Source: Paenibacillus radicis (ex Xue et al. 2023) (GTDB lineage: Bacteria > Bacillota > Bacilli > Paenibacillales > NBRC-103111). Taken from it: a stretch of DNA of 64,000 nucleotides. The notes under the pieces are model-generated. The model saw only the letters and a program-made list of their open reading frames with translations, was not told the origin of the DNA and searched no databases. The stretch spans positions 55,232 through 119,231 of the forward strand of contig NZ_JANQBD010000026.1 in the NCBI RefSeq assembly GCF_024722015.1, written 5' to 3'. Positions 34,938 through 42,487 of this stretch are shown in pieces (the first letter of the stretch is position 1; every line of letters begins with the position of its first letter). The position numbers were made by a program, and so were the translations under genes.

Positions 34938-37760
34938 TTATTTGTAATTCACCAATATATCAATCGGATAACGTCCAGCGTTACGGCCGTACAGACATAG
35001 CCCTCCCGATTCCTCAGGCAATCCTGCCGGCACCTCCAGCTTTAATCGGAAGGAGCCTTTCTCTATGATGCCAGGCATCATCTTGCTGGGGATGCGGATG
35101 CGCTGCAGATAGCCGTAGGATCCGGCTTCATCCAGCTTGCGGTCATCCTGCTGATAGTGCCAGGATAGCACTCCGCGGCTGTCCGCAGGATCATCCGGCA
35201 GCTGTAGCAGCTCCACGGGTTGGCCGTCAATGTACACTTGCACGGTGCTGAAGTGCTTCTTGGCATCGGTCATGTAATAGGAGTTCAAGTTCATGCCTGG
35301 ATCGGCCTTTCTCCCATGCATATACGAGATATCGACGGTTGGATCGTCGATCAGCTGCTGGTCTTTGGCTAGCAGCACCTTGGCCGCGGCTTCCAAATAA
35401 ATATCAATATCACCAAAGCTAATGCTATTGAAGCGTGTTAAAGATGAAATATCGATATCGTATTCGAAAAATCCCCCGTTATGATTGTCGTTCCTATTGC
35501 TGCCATTCACCTTATGGTCATTCAAAGCCTGCCATGTGTAATCCCACTGTTTGTTTAGCGAGTCAGTCGGCGCGATCTGAAGCCACTGGCCCTCCAGGGC
35601 GTATAACCCGGCAGCAGCATCGCTTCGCACATCGAAGGTGATGAAGTTGCGAGCGACAGCTGAACGGACAGCTGGATCCGCGGGGTCCTTCAATTCGATT
35701 GCCAGTATGGCTATTGCATCCGTCCGCGGCATTTGCACTTGCAGCTGCGGCAGCTGGGTTACTCCGTAAGTATTCCAGCTTATGTCTTCAAGACCGTGAT
35801 CGGCAATGGTTCTGCAACCCAAGCTGTCATACCACAGCTCCCATGACAGCTGCATAGGTTTTCCGTGATGGGTATCGGCAAAGCTGGAAACCGCAAGCGA
35901 TACGCTGACCATTTGGCCACTGTTAACCGTAGTGCAGGGAGGAGCATCTATGACTACAAAATCGGGCCGATGCAAATCGTACAAGCTCATACCCTCTATA
36001 AAACCCTCGTAGCCGAAGTCTTTATCTGAATCGTCAATCCGGTAATAGCCGTTGAACTCATTGGTTACATCCTTGAATTCGGTGAATACGAAGCCGCAAA
36101 TTTTATCATGGCGCCGGAATTCGTTCAACATATACTTGTACTGCCACGCTAGATCACTGTCTCCCGCACTGCCTTCAATACCCCATACGGCCCCACATTC
36201 GCTGTTCATCAGCGGCGCATCGGATTGCTGATGCCCATCTATATAGTTCCAATTGGAGCCGGGACGGGTGCTTTGAACTGCGTCTTCAATATGGTCCCGG
36301 ACAAGCTGGTAGCCATTCAGGTAAAAATGCCATGTATTCAAGTCGCTCTCCACATGGTCGTAGCGGCATGGGGAATTATCCTCAACGAGACGGGTAGCGT
36401 CTATTGATTTAGCCCATTCATATATTTCTTTAACCCACTGCTGGGTTTCTGGCATATAGGTTTTCACGGTCCCGGATTCGTCTTCCGATTCATGCAGCAG
36501 ACCCCAGGTTTCGTTAAACATAACCCATGAATAAATGGAGGGATGATTCCAATCGCGGTAAATCGTTTCCAATGCTTCCGGTTCATAAGCGGATTTAGCT
36601 TGGTCATCAGGCGTCCCCCAGAAGCAGGGCATATCCTCCATAACGAGCATCCCTAATTTATCTGCCCAGTACAGCTTGCGAGGTTCTTCCGGTTTGATGT
36701 GAATGCGTACCATATTTAATCCGATTCGCTTCAGACGATATATTTCATCCCGCATTTCCTCATCCGTCGGGTAGGTGAAGAAGCCGGTTGGATGGAAGGA
36801 CTGGTCCAAAGTGCCGTTCAGGAAAATAGGCTTATCGTTCAACGTAATCCAACGTGATTCCATACCTTCATGCTTAACCGTCCCGATCGTACGGATTCCG
36901 AAATAGGTAGCGATGCTGTCGATACGGACCTTGCTGTTCTTTGTGGGGTTATTATCGCCAGGGTCTTCGCTGCTGCCGCTCTCCAGTGTAATCATCCCTT
37001 CATACAAATGAGGTGTCTCAGGGCTCCATAGGCGAGGTTTGGTCACTTGGAATGAGCTGTGAAAATGCTGGACTCCTGGCTCTAAGCTGAGCTCAAGAGA
37101 ATGATTAATCTGTCCCTCATCAAAAGAAAACGACAGTACGGCATCTCCTCCCGCGGAGGCATGAATAATACCTTGCACTTCAATAGTTCCGTCAAGCTGG
37201 GTAGTGAACTGTACCCGCTGTACATAATTGTCGGGACGAGCCTCCAGCCATACGGTTTGCCATATGCCTCTTATCTCTCCGTAGCCTTGTTTACCACGTG
37301 CTTGGTAAGGCTCGTCATTATCTTCCACGCGAATAACGAGGGAATTATCCCCGTTGCACTTCCATGCTTCCGTCACATCAAATTCAAATGTACCATAGCC
37401 GCCGCTATGCCTTCCGACATGAATTTGATTGACCCATACATCGCAATGGTAATCTACAGCACCGAAGCGGAGAAAAATACGGTCTCTTTGTTGGGCTGGA
37501 GCCCATTTTATGGTTCGGCTGTACCAGCCGATGCCAAGGACATTCTCTCCAATACCCGATAGTGGGGAAACCCATGAGAACGGTACCATAATTTGTTGCG
37601 GTAATTCGTGAGCCGATCCGTTAAACCAATGTTCAGCAACACCTCTATTGTCGGGATCAAACCCAAATGACCAGCTTCCATTTAGGTTCAACCAATCTGT
37701 TCGCTGCCAATCAGGTCTAGGGAATTCAGGACGCGGAATAGATGTTTGAGTATGTATCAT
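34938..37760 (-). CDS. Glycoside hydrolase family 2 protein with appended C-terminal module
   Basis: Intracellular enzyme of 940 residues without signal peptide. N-terminal sugar-binding, immunoglobulin-like and TIM-barrel domains run in the GH2 order. The acid/base Glu lies in 'MFNETWG' near residue 415 and the nucleophile Glu in 'NSECGAVWG' near 519. Substrates of the family include beta-galactosides, glucuronides and mannosides; which applies here is not readable. The last 115 or so residues form an extra module ('VQVYIDGQPV', 'DSRGVLSW', 'GSYGYL', 'GGLCLYGRNAGRYPIDI') that resembles the C-terminal domain of the ArsR-type regulator divergent from it. GGAGAGG precedes the start. Confidence 0.9.
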   Translation of the reverse strand: MIHTQTSIPRPEFPRPDWQRTDWLNLNGSWSFGFDPDNRGVAEHWFNGSAHELPQQIMVPFSWVSPLSGIGENVLGIGWYSRTIKWAPAQQRDRIFLRFGAVDYHCDVWVNQIHVGRHSGGYGTFEFDVTEAWKCNGDNSLVIRVEDNDEPYQARGKQGYGEIRGIWQTVWLEARPDNYVQRVQFTTQLDGTIEVQGIIHASAGGDAVLSFSFDEGQINHSLELSLEPGVQHFHSSFQVTKPRLWSPETPHLYEGMITLESGSSEDPGDNNPTKNSKVRIDSIATYFGIRTIGTVKHEGMESRWITLNDKPIFLNGTLDQSFHPTGFFTYPTDEEMRDEIYRLKRIGLNMVRIHIKPEEPRKLYWADKLGMLVMEDMPCFWGTPDDQAKSAYEPEALETIYRDWNHPSIYSWVMFNETWGLLHESEDESGTVKTYMPETQQWVKEIYEWAKSIDATRLVEDNSPCRYDHVESDLNTWHFYLNGYQLVRDHIEDAVQSTRPGSNWNYIDGHQQSDAPLMNSECGAVWGIEGSAGDSDLAWQYKYMLNEFRRHDKICGFVFTEFKDVTNEFNGYYRIDDSDKDFGYEGFIEGMSLYDLHRPDFVVIDAPPCTTVNSGQMVSVSLAVSSFADTHHGKPMQLSWELWYDSLGCRTIADHGLEDISWNTYGVTQLPQLQVQMPRTDAIAILAIELKDPADPAVRSAVARNFITFDVRSDAAAGLYALEGQWLQIAPTDSLNKQWDYTWQALNDHKVNGSNRNDNHNGGFFEYDIDISSLTRFNSISFGDIDIYLEAAAKVLLAKDQQLIDDPTVDISYMHGRKADPGMNLNSYYMTDAKKHFSTVQVYIDGQPVELLQLPDDPADSRGVLSWHYQQDDRKLDEAGSYGYLQRIRIPSKMMPGIIEKGSFRLKLEVPAGLPEESGGLCLYGRNAGRYPIDILVNYK

Positions 37761-37858
37761 AATTGCACAACCTCTCCTTGCTTATTTAATATATAAATAA
37801 TACAATCTATATTATATTAATGCAATAACAATATTTAATTTATATGATTTATATTGTG

Positions 37859-37870
37859 ATATTGCAATAT
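37859..37870. promoter_or_regulatory. Candidate operator of the ArsR-type regulator
   Basis: ATATTGCAATAT is a perfect 12-bp palindrome 25 bp upstream of the regulator start. Partial copies (ATATTG, CAATAT) lie within 40 bp on its left, inside a very AT-rich divergent promoter shared with the GH2 gene. Confidence 0.55.
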
Positions 37871-37895
37871 TGATTGAAGGGAGCGGGCAATATTT

Positions 37896-38822
37896 ATGGC
37901 GGAACCGACTGATACAATGAGGCGAATTCCCGCGCATCAAATTCAAGAGGTAGCGAAAGCGCTGGCGGGAGATTTGCGCTTACGTATTTTGGAAGCGTTA
38001 GGGGAAAGGCCTAAAAGCATTACCCAACTGGTCGAGGAGCTGGGTGTCGCCCAGCCAACGGTCTCGATCAATGTGCAGGCTTTGGAGCAGGCAGGGCTGT
38101 TAACCTCCTCACAAGGGAGCGGCCGTGAGAAAATTTGTGCGCGCACATTGGATAAGCTGCTATTTGAGCTGCCGATGCGACCGGGAGAAGGATTACATGA
38201 GGTAGAAGAGTTATCCATGCCGGTAGGACTTTATACCGATTGCGAGATCGGCCCGCCTTGCGGATTGTATGGCTTGGAAGGGAAGATCGGCTGCCCGGAT
38301 GATCCGCGGGCGTTTTATATGCCGGAACGGGTACAGGCTAATATGCTGTGGTTTAGTGAGGCGGGTTATGTCGAGTATTCGTTTGCCAACCCCCTGCCCA
38401 AAGGAATTCCTCTGCAACAGCTGATGCTAAGCGCAGAGCTTTGCTCGGAAGCGGAAGGCTATAATCAGGAGTGGCCATCTGATATCTCCCTCAGCATCAA
38501 CGGTAAATCGATAGGGACATGGACATGCCAAGGTGATTTTGGCGACAGAAAAGGGAAGCTGTCCTCCAATATTCCATTGGGGAGCTCACAGTACGGGCTG
38601 CTGACAGAGTGGAGCATCAGTGATGAAGGAAGCTGCATTAATGGGGAAAAATCGGCGGAAACCGTACTAAGTGACTTGAATTTGCATTACAACCGTCCGA
38701 TTAAGGTTAGGTTGGAGGTGCATAAAGCTGCGAAGAACTGCAGGGGATTGAACCTGTTCGGATCCGGCTATGGCGATCACCCTCAGGATATCAAGCTTCG
38801 TTTTGTGCGTAAAGCAGATTAA
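37896..38822 (+). CDS. ArsR-type transcriptional regulator with GH2-module-like sensor domain
   Basis: Protein of 308 residues. An ArsR-type winged helix-turn-helix covers about residues 15-80 ('LRLRILEALGERPKSITQLVEELGVAQPTVSINVQAL'). A Cys-containing segment ('DCEIGPPCGLYGLEGKIGC') follows, then a beta-rich C-terminal domain with 'ISLSINGKSI', 'FGDRKGKLS', 'SQYGLL' and 'RGLNLFGSGYGDHPQDI'. Those blocks line up with the last module of the adjacent GH2 enzyme, so the domain probably binds a carbohydrate rather than a metal. It is divergent from the GH2/epimerase operon with a palindrome between, and is its likely repressor. Confidence 0.85.
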   Translation: MAEPTDTMRRIPAHQIQEVAKALAGDLRLRILEALGERPKSITQLVEELGVAQPTVSINVQALEQAGLLTSSQGSGREKICARTLDKLLFELPMRPGEGLHEVEELSMPVGLYTDCEIGPPCGLYGLEGKIGCPDDPRAFYMPERVQANMLWFSEAGYVEYSFANPLPKGIPLQQLMLSAELCSEAEGYNQEWPSDISLSINGKSIGTWTCQGDFGDRKGKLSSNIPLGSSQYGLLTEWSISDEGSCINGEKSAETVLSDLNLHYNRPIKVRLEVHKAAKNCRGLNLFGSGYGDHPQDIKLRFVRKAD

Positions 38823-38836
38823 GCAGTTATAAGGAG

Positions 38837-38869
38837 AGACAGGCGGCTAGTCCGGTTCTGTCTTTTTTT
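38837..38869 (+). terminator. Rho-independent terminator of the regulator gene
   Basis: Stem AGACAG/CTGTCT with additional inner pairing is followed by TTTTTTT, 15 bp after the regulator stop codon. Confidence 0.85.
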
Positions 38870-38902
38870 GCATAGGGGTGGAGGAGCTATAGCCTCCGTG
38901 CA

Positions 38903-38956
38903 GGTCGTGACCTCCGCTCTGGTCGTGATCTCCGCTATGGTCATCACCGCCAGTGA
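38903..38956 (-). repeat. 18-bp tandem repeat, possible remnant of a His/Gly-rich coding region
   Basis: Three units begin GGTCGTGACC, GGTCGTGATC and GGTCATCACC at 38903, 38921 and 38939. Read on the minus strand in one frame they give a His-Asp-x-Ser-Gly-type repeat ('GGDDHSGDHDQSGGHDLHGG') flanked by plausible residues and ending at a TAG near 38845. The frame has no start codon after its upstream TAA, so it may be a decayed 3' gene end. Confidence 0.45.
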
Positions 38957-39093
38957 TTGCTCGGGGATGAAACCTGTCTCTGATGTTCGTGTTCCTACCG
39001 CTGCAAGCCGGTTATTCGAAGGCTTACGCCTTTCAAAAGCGGTCGGAACCCCCTACCGAATTCCCCTCCCGCCATACACCTGGATGCTCCGCC

Positions 39094-39115
39094 AAAGACG
39101 CCGCATGGCGCTTTT
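39094..39115 (+). terminator. Terminator-like hairpin
   Basis: AAAG-CGCC pairs with GGCG-CTTTT around GCAT, followed by CTTAG. No gene immediately upstream needs it. Its core resembles the hairpin at 10695. Confidence 0.5.
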
Positions 39116-39264
39116 CTTAGTTGAAAGTATAAGTTTTTATAGATGGGCTTGCTCAATCTTGAAAAACAGAGATAGTTTTATTTAACTTAAACGAATGTTG
39201 AACTTTCTGCTCGTAAGATAAGTGCTGCTACAGCACGAATACATCTTCGATGGGCGGTACCGAA

Positions 39265-39465
39265 TGGTTAACTGGAATTTCTGGCGCTAATTCTTCCTAT
39301 CACATGCTTGGTGGGGAACTTAACTGGAAAAACTCCCTCTAATATAGATGATTTTAGGAAAAATACTTCAAAACATGGAATTTACATGGAGGTTTTCCAG
39401 TTATTTGCGAGAAAATCTCTCATTTACCGGAATTAACGGGATGATTTACCGCTAATTATGGGGAG
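39265..39465. repeat. Degenerate dispersed intergenic repeat, copy C
   Basis: It contains AACTGGAATTTCT, GCTAATTCT, GGTTTTCCAGTTAT and TTAACGGGATGATTT in that order, matching the order seen at 29220-29430 in a decayed form. Confidence 0.5.
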
Positions 39466-39678
39466 TTGCTCCCGATTACGGTTTTGGCGTTGCATGAGAG
39501 TCTAGTTGTTTATTTTCGCTAAGTTTTGATTTTGAAGTAAGAAGTGTTCTCATCGTGATAAGCATGATTATCAAAGAAACACGAAATCTACCCCTGCCGA
39601 AGTTCCACACCCTAGTTTCTCTCCATGCACCAGCGTCTGGTTCGCATCTAAAGGAGCATCAAGATTTTGCTGAAGGTT

Positions 39679-39741
39679 TTTCTTACGAGATAAGTAAGTA
39701 TAAGTTTGAACCGGAGGTTCATCTTCTTATCTCGCAAGAAA
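39679..39741. repeat. 63-bp imperfect hairpin
   Basis: Arms TTTCTTACGAGATAAG (39679-39694) and CTTATCTCGCAAGAAA (39726-39741) pair at 15 of 16 positions. A second inner stem GAACC-GGA-GGTTC (39708-39720) sits between them. There is no T-tract, so this is not a simple terminator. Confidence 0.65.
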
Positions 39742-40019
39742 TCCTACAAGTGAAACGCGGCCGCTCATCTTTGAAAGGTCTCGTAAGCGGAGCTGAACAA
39801 GTCTGTTATTACAAGAAAAGCTACAGCTTAGTAACGAATATATCTTCATCGAGAGGGCTTCGAATAGAAGCTTTTCCTATTGCCCGTATAAGGTCTGGGT
39901 AAGAGTCTATTTTTTCCGCTATGGGTGAATACCGTGTTCCCCATGGGTGATTCACCATAGACTGTTGATGTGTTCATCAGGAACATATGCCTTACTATTA
40001 TACGGAGGTGTCCAACATA

Positions 40020-40337
40020 ATGGAGAAATACAAACCGATGCAAATGCCTATGCACCATGTACCAATGCCTGGCCCTAACATGCCTGCCCCTAACATGCCA
40101 GCACCCAACATGCAAATGCCTGTAATGCAGATGCCAGCCCCGGCACCGATGCCAGTCCATCACTACAGCGCACCCATCAATCTTCACGCCAGCTATGAGG
40201 AAATCAATATTTACGAGCCGAAAAAGCAGCACCATCATGGTCATTGCCATAAGCCGGCAGTAGGATGGACAACAACGGGAACAATTCTTGTACTTTACAT
40301 TCTCCTTGTTATCATTCTTCGCGGCACATGCAAATAA
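40020..40337 (+). CDS. Small Met/Pro/His-rich membrane protein
   Basis: About 105 residues. The N-terminal half is built of repeated Pro-Asn-Met-Pro-Ala and Gln-Met-Pro units ('PNMPAPNMPAPNMQMP'). A His cluster 'QHHHGHCHK' precedes one membrane segment 'TTGTILVLYILLVIIL' near the C terminus. The tail segment recalls YjcZ-type sporulation membrane peptides, and the Met/His composition resembles copper-binding or spore-coat proteins; neither role is shown. ATG 40020 is preceded by GGAGGTG ten bases upstream, and a strong terminator follows, so a genuine monocistronic gene is likely. Confidence 0.75.
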   Translation: MEKYKPMQMPMHHVPMPGPNMPAPNMPAPNMQMPVMQMPAPAPMPVHHYSAPINLHASYEEINIYEPKKQHHHGHCHKPAVGWTTTGTILVLYILLVIILRGTCK

Positions 40338-40388
40338 CCGTCCAGTAGACACAATGCTGTATTAGAGCAAGTCTGCTGCCATGATGGG

Positions 40389-40431
40389 AAGGCTCCTTAC
40401 TTTTATTCGGGTGGGGGTAGGGAGCCTTTCG
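40389..40431 (+). terminator. Terminator of the Met-rich gene
   Basis: AAGGCTCCTTAC pairs with GTAGGGAGCCTT across a loop, followed by TCGC. It lies about 55 bp after the stop. The tail is poor in T, so efficiency is uncertain. Confidence 0.65.
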
Positions 40432-40684
40432 CGGGTGGCTTACATAGGCAAGAATGAGTTTACAAACGGATGGCTGTTTCGACTTCTACCGCGGCGCGTG
40501 AATCCCAGGGAGTTGCGGCATTTCCTGGCAGTCGATCGAACCCCACGTGGAACTGAATTGGTTTATAGAGAGGCTTGATTAACAATATTACTTCTTGATT
40601 AGTCATTTTATTGATCCGGAGGTCATAAGTTACCGCATAGGCTGTATAGCTGATTGCGGTTTTTTTAAATTGAAAAAGTTATAA

Positions 40685-40713
40685 TTGACAGCACATTGTA
40701 TTAACGTTAATAT
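40685..40713 (+). promoter_or_regulatory. Sigma-A promoter overlapped by an operator
   Basis: TTGACA at 40685-40690 and TAATAT at 40708-40713 are 17 bp apart, close to the sigma-A consensus. The palindrome TTAACGTTAA covers the end of the spacer and the -10, an arrangement expected for a repressor-controlled promoter. Confidence 0.7.
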
Positions 40714-40741
40714 ATGTTTATAAGGTTTGTGTTAACGTTAA
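40701..40741. promoter_or_regulatory. Paired TTAACGTTAA palindromic operators
   Basis: Two perfect 10-bp palindromes TTAACGTTAA at 40701-40710 and 40732-40741 are 31 bp apart centre to centre, close to three helical turns. Central CG and A/T arms are typical of LacI-family operators. A LacI-family regulator is encoded at 48017. Confidence 0.7.
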
Positions 40742-40967
40742 TACTGGGATGAAGTTGAAGTGAATGATTTGGCCCTCTAGACCAGCCAGCCAGTGAAGAT
40801 GACATCGCAAAGAAATGGGGCTTATCAAATTCATAATACAGTCTCATTGAGCCTTACAGGATAGTGATCGAATTAAACTAGGCGCTTGTATAAAGGTTCA
40901 AAAGGTGGCAAAGGGTTTTAACTTCATATCGATTTCATAGCTCGTTTGCTTGATTCAGAATGAATTA

Positions 40968-40985
40968 AATGTAATCGGTTGCATT
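40968..40985. promoter_or_regulatory. LacI-type quasi-palindrome
   Basis: AATGTAATCGGTTGCATT is symmetric about a central CG at 14 of 18 positions, resembling cre or LacI-family operators. It lies about 280 bp upstream of the oxidoreductase start. Confidence 0.5.
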
Positions 40986-41180
40986 TCTTCTGAAAATTAC
41001 GAACAAACTATTTTCACAAAGGCTGTAGCATGATGCCTGATGATGACGAATAATGATGCGCAATATAAAGCGTTTGCCATGGATAATATATGGGCTCATT
41101 AAGAGGATGGATTTTTTCCAAAAAAATTGTTGCAGGAACAACAGCTAAAGATTAGCTAAGCCGAACGCTCATCATTGGAT

Positions 41181-41194
41181 TGTAAGCGCTGTTA
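41181..41194 (+). promoter_or_regulatory. cre-like catabolite response site
   Basis: TGTAAGCGCTGTTA fits the first ten bases of the cre consensus TGWAARCGYTWWCA and departs in the last four. It is about 70 bp before the oxidoreductase start. Confidence 0.55.
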
Positions 41195-41262
41195 TACAAA
41201 CAGAGAAGATACAATAAAACGGGGTTTATTATTAGAATGCCCCGAAACTAGGAGTGGATAAA

Positions 41263-42450
41263 ATGAAAAAAATCATCGTAGGCATAATAGGCAGCGGATT
41301 TTCCGCTTCACTGCATGCAGAGGCTTTTCAAAAGGTGTATGGAGTTGAGGTCATTCTCAAAGCGGTTGCCGGGAACAGTATGGAGAAAGCGGAAGCTTTT
41401 GCCCATAAGCATCACATCCCGATTGTTTATTCGACCTATCGCGAGCTGTTGGAGGACAAAGAAATTGATGTTGTGGACTTGTGCGTTCCCAATGTGATGC
41501 ATGCTCAAATAGCTATTGAAGCGGCGCAGGCGGGGAAGCATATCATTTGTGAAAAACCGATTACCGGATTTTTCGGTTCTCGTGAAGGTACGGACGATCA
41601 GAAGAACCAATATTCAAGAGTTGCTTTAGAAGAGGCATTGGCATCAACGGATGCTATTCTTGAGGCGGTCAAACAAAATAAAGTCAAATTCATGTACGCG
41701 GAGAATTGGATTTATGCTCCATCGGTAATAAAAGCTAAGCGGCTGCTGGAAGCCGGAAGCGGGACTATCCTTGACATTCGTGCAGAGGAAAGCCATAGCG
41801 GCTCCCATGCCAAAGCTTCGAAAAGGCTGGAAACCGCTGGAGGCGGCTCGCTGCTCATTTTGGGCTCCCATCCGATAGCTGCTGCGATCCATCTTAAGAA
41901 CTTTGAAGGAAGGATCAAAGGAGGGAAGCCGATCAGGGTTCAGTCAGTTGTGGCAGACACCTCCTCCATTACTGAAACCCCCTCGTTCCAGGCGGAAGAC
42001 AAACATTGGGTAGTTACGGATTGGGTCAATGTTGAAACCTGGGCAAGTATTATTATGACTTTTACGGATGGAACGAAGGCGGTTATTTTTGCTTCCTTTG
42101 CAGTGTTGGGCGGAATCAGGAATGTGCTGGATATTTACACCTCCAATTCCGTTATCAAATGCAATATGACGCCTAACGACGGTTGTATGATATATGCTCC
42201 TCATCCCGATATTTTCGAACAGGAATATATAGCCGAGAAGCTTGAAACGAAAGCGGGGTGGAATTACACGACACCGGATGAGGATTGGATCAGGGGGTAT
42301 CCGCAGGAAATGCAGGATTTCATGGAATCTATCGCAGAGGATAGAGAGCCTGTCTCAGATGGACAGCTCGCGAGGGATGTCATCGAGGTTATTTATTCGG
42401 CTTATGTATCTGCACAAACAGGTACAAGGGTGGAGCTTGCTGCACAGTAG
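41263..42450 (+). CDS. Gfo/Idh/MocA-family oxidoreductase
   Basis: NAD(P)-dependent sugar oxidoreductase of about 395 residues. The nucleotide fold motif 'GIIGSGFSASLHAEAF' opens the protein and 'ICEKPITG' near residue 96 carries the conserved Lys of the family. The C-terminal alpha/beta domain contains 'GGGSLLILGSHPIAAAIHL' with the usual active-site His. Members oxidise inositols, glucose derivatives or glycosides, often at C3. ATG 41263 follows TAGGAGTGG; a GTG at 41254 overlaps that site. It leads an operon with an LplB/YtcP importer, so it probably acts on the imported substrate. Confidence 0.9.
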   Translation: MKKIIVGIIGSGFSASLHAEAFQKVYGVEVILKAVAGNSMEKAEAFAHKHHIPIVYSTYRELLEDKEIDVVDLCVPNVMHAQIAIEAAQAGKHIICEKPITGFFGSREGTDDQKNQYSRVALEEALASTDAILEAVKQNKVKFMYAENWIYAPSVIKAKRLLEAGSGTILDIRAEESHSGSHAKASKRLETAGGGSLLILGSHPIAAAIHLKNFEGRIKGGKPIRVQSVVADTSSITETPSFQAEDKHWVVTDWVNVETWASIIMTFTDGTKAVIFASFAVLGGIRNVLDIYTSNSVIKCNMTPNDGCMIYAPHPDIFEQEYIAEKLETKAGWNYTTPDEDWIRGYPQEMQDFMESIAEDREPVSDGQLARDVIEVIYSAYVSAQTGTRVELAAQ

Positions 42451-42487
42451 ACAAGAGAGGCTATCTTGAAAAGAGGGGGGTTTTCCG

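Larger units (their letters stand above)
38823..40019. other. Gene-poor, repeat-rich stretch
   Basis: No complete gene is supported. It holds a terminator (38837-38869), an 18-bp tandem repeat (38903-38956), a second terminator-like hairpin (39094-39115), a degenerate dispersed repeat (39265-39465) and a 63-bp hairpin (39679-39741). A 115-codon open frame at 39555-39902 has a GTG start without ribosome site and contains the hairpin arms, so I do not call it a gene. Confidence 0.7.
40338..41262. other. Long regulatory and leader region before the sugar oxidoreductase operon
   Basis: No gene is supported. It holds the terminator of the small Met-rich gene, a consensus promoter (40685-40713), two identical palindromes (40701, 40732), a LacI-type quasi-palindrome (40968) and a cre-like site (41181). 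If the promoter drives the oxidoreductase operon, the untranslated leader is about 540 bases. Confidence 0.65.

Noticed and set aside
38868..39185. 105-codon plus-strand open frame
   Set aside because: It runs from inside a terminator across a tandem repeat and a second hairpin; the opposite strand gives the more protein-like reading.
39555..39902. 115-codon open frame starting with GTG
   Set aside because: No ribosome site, no recognisable domain, and it contains both arms of a long hairpin; it lies in a repeat-rich region.
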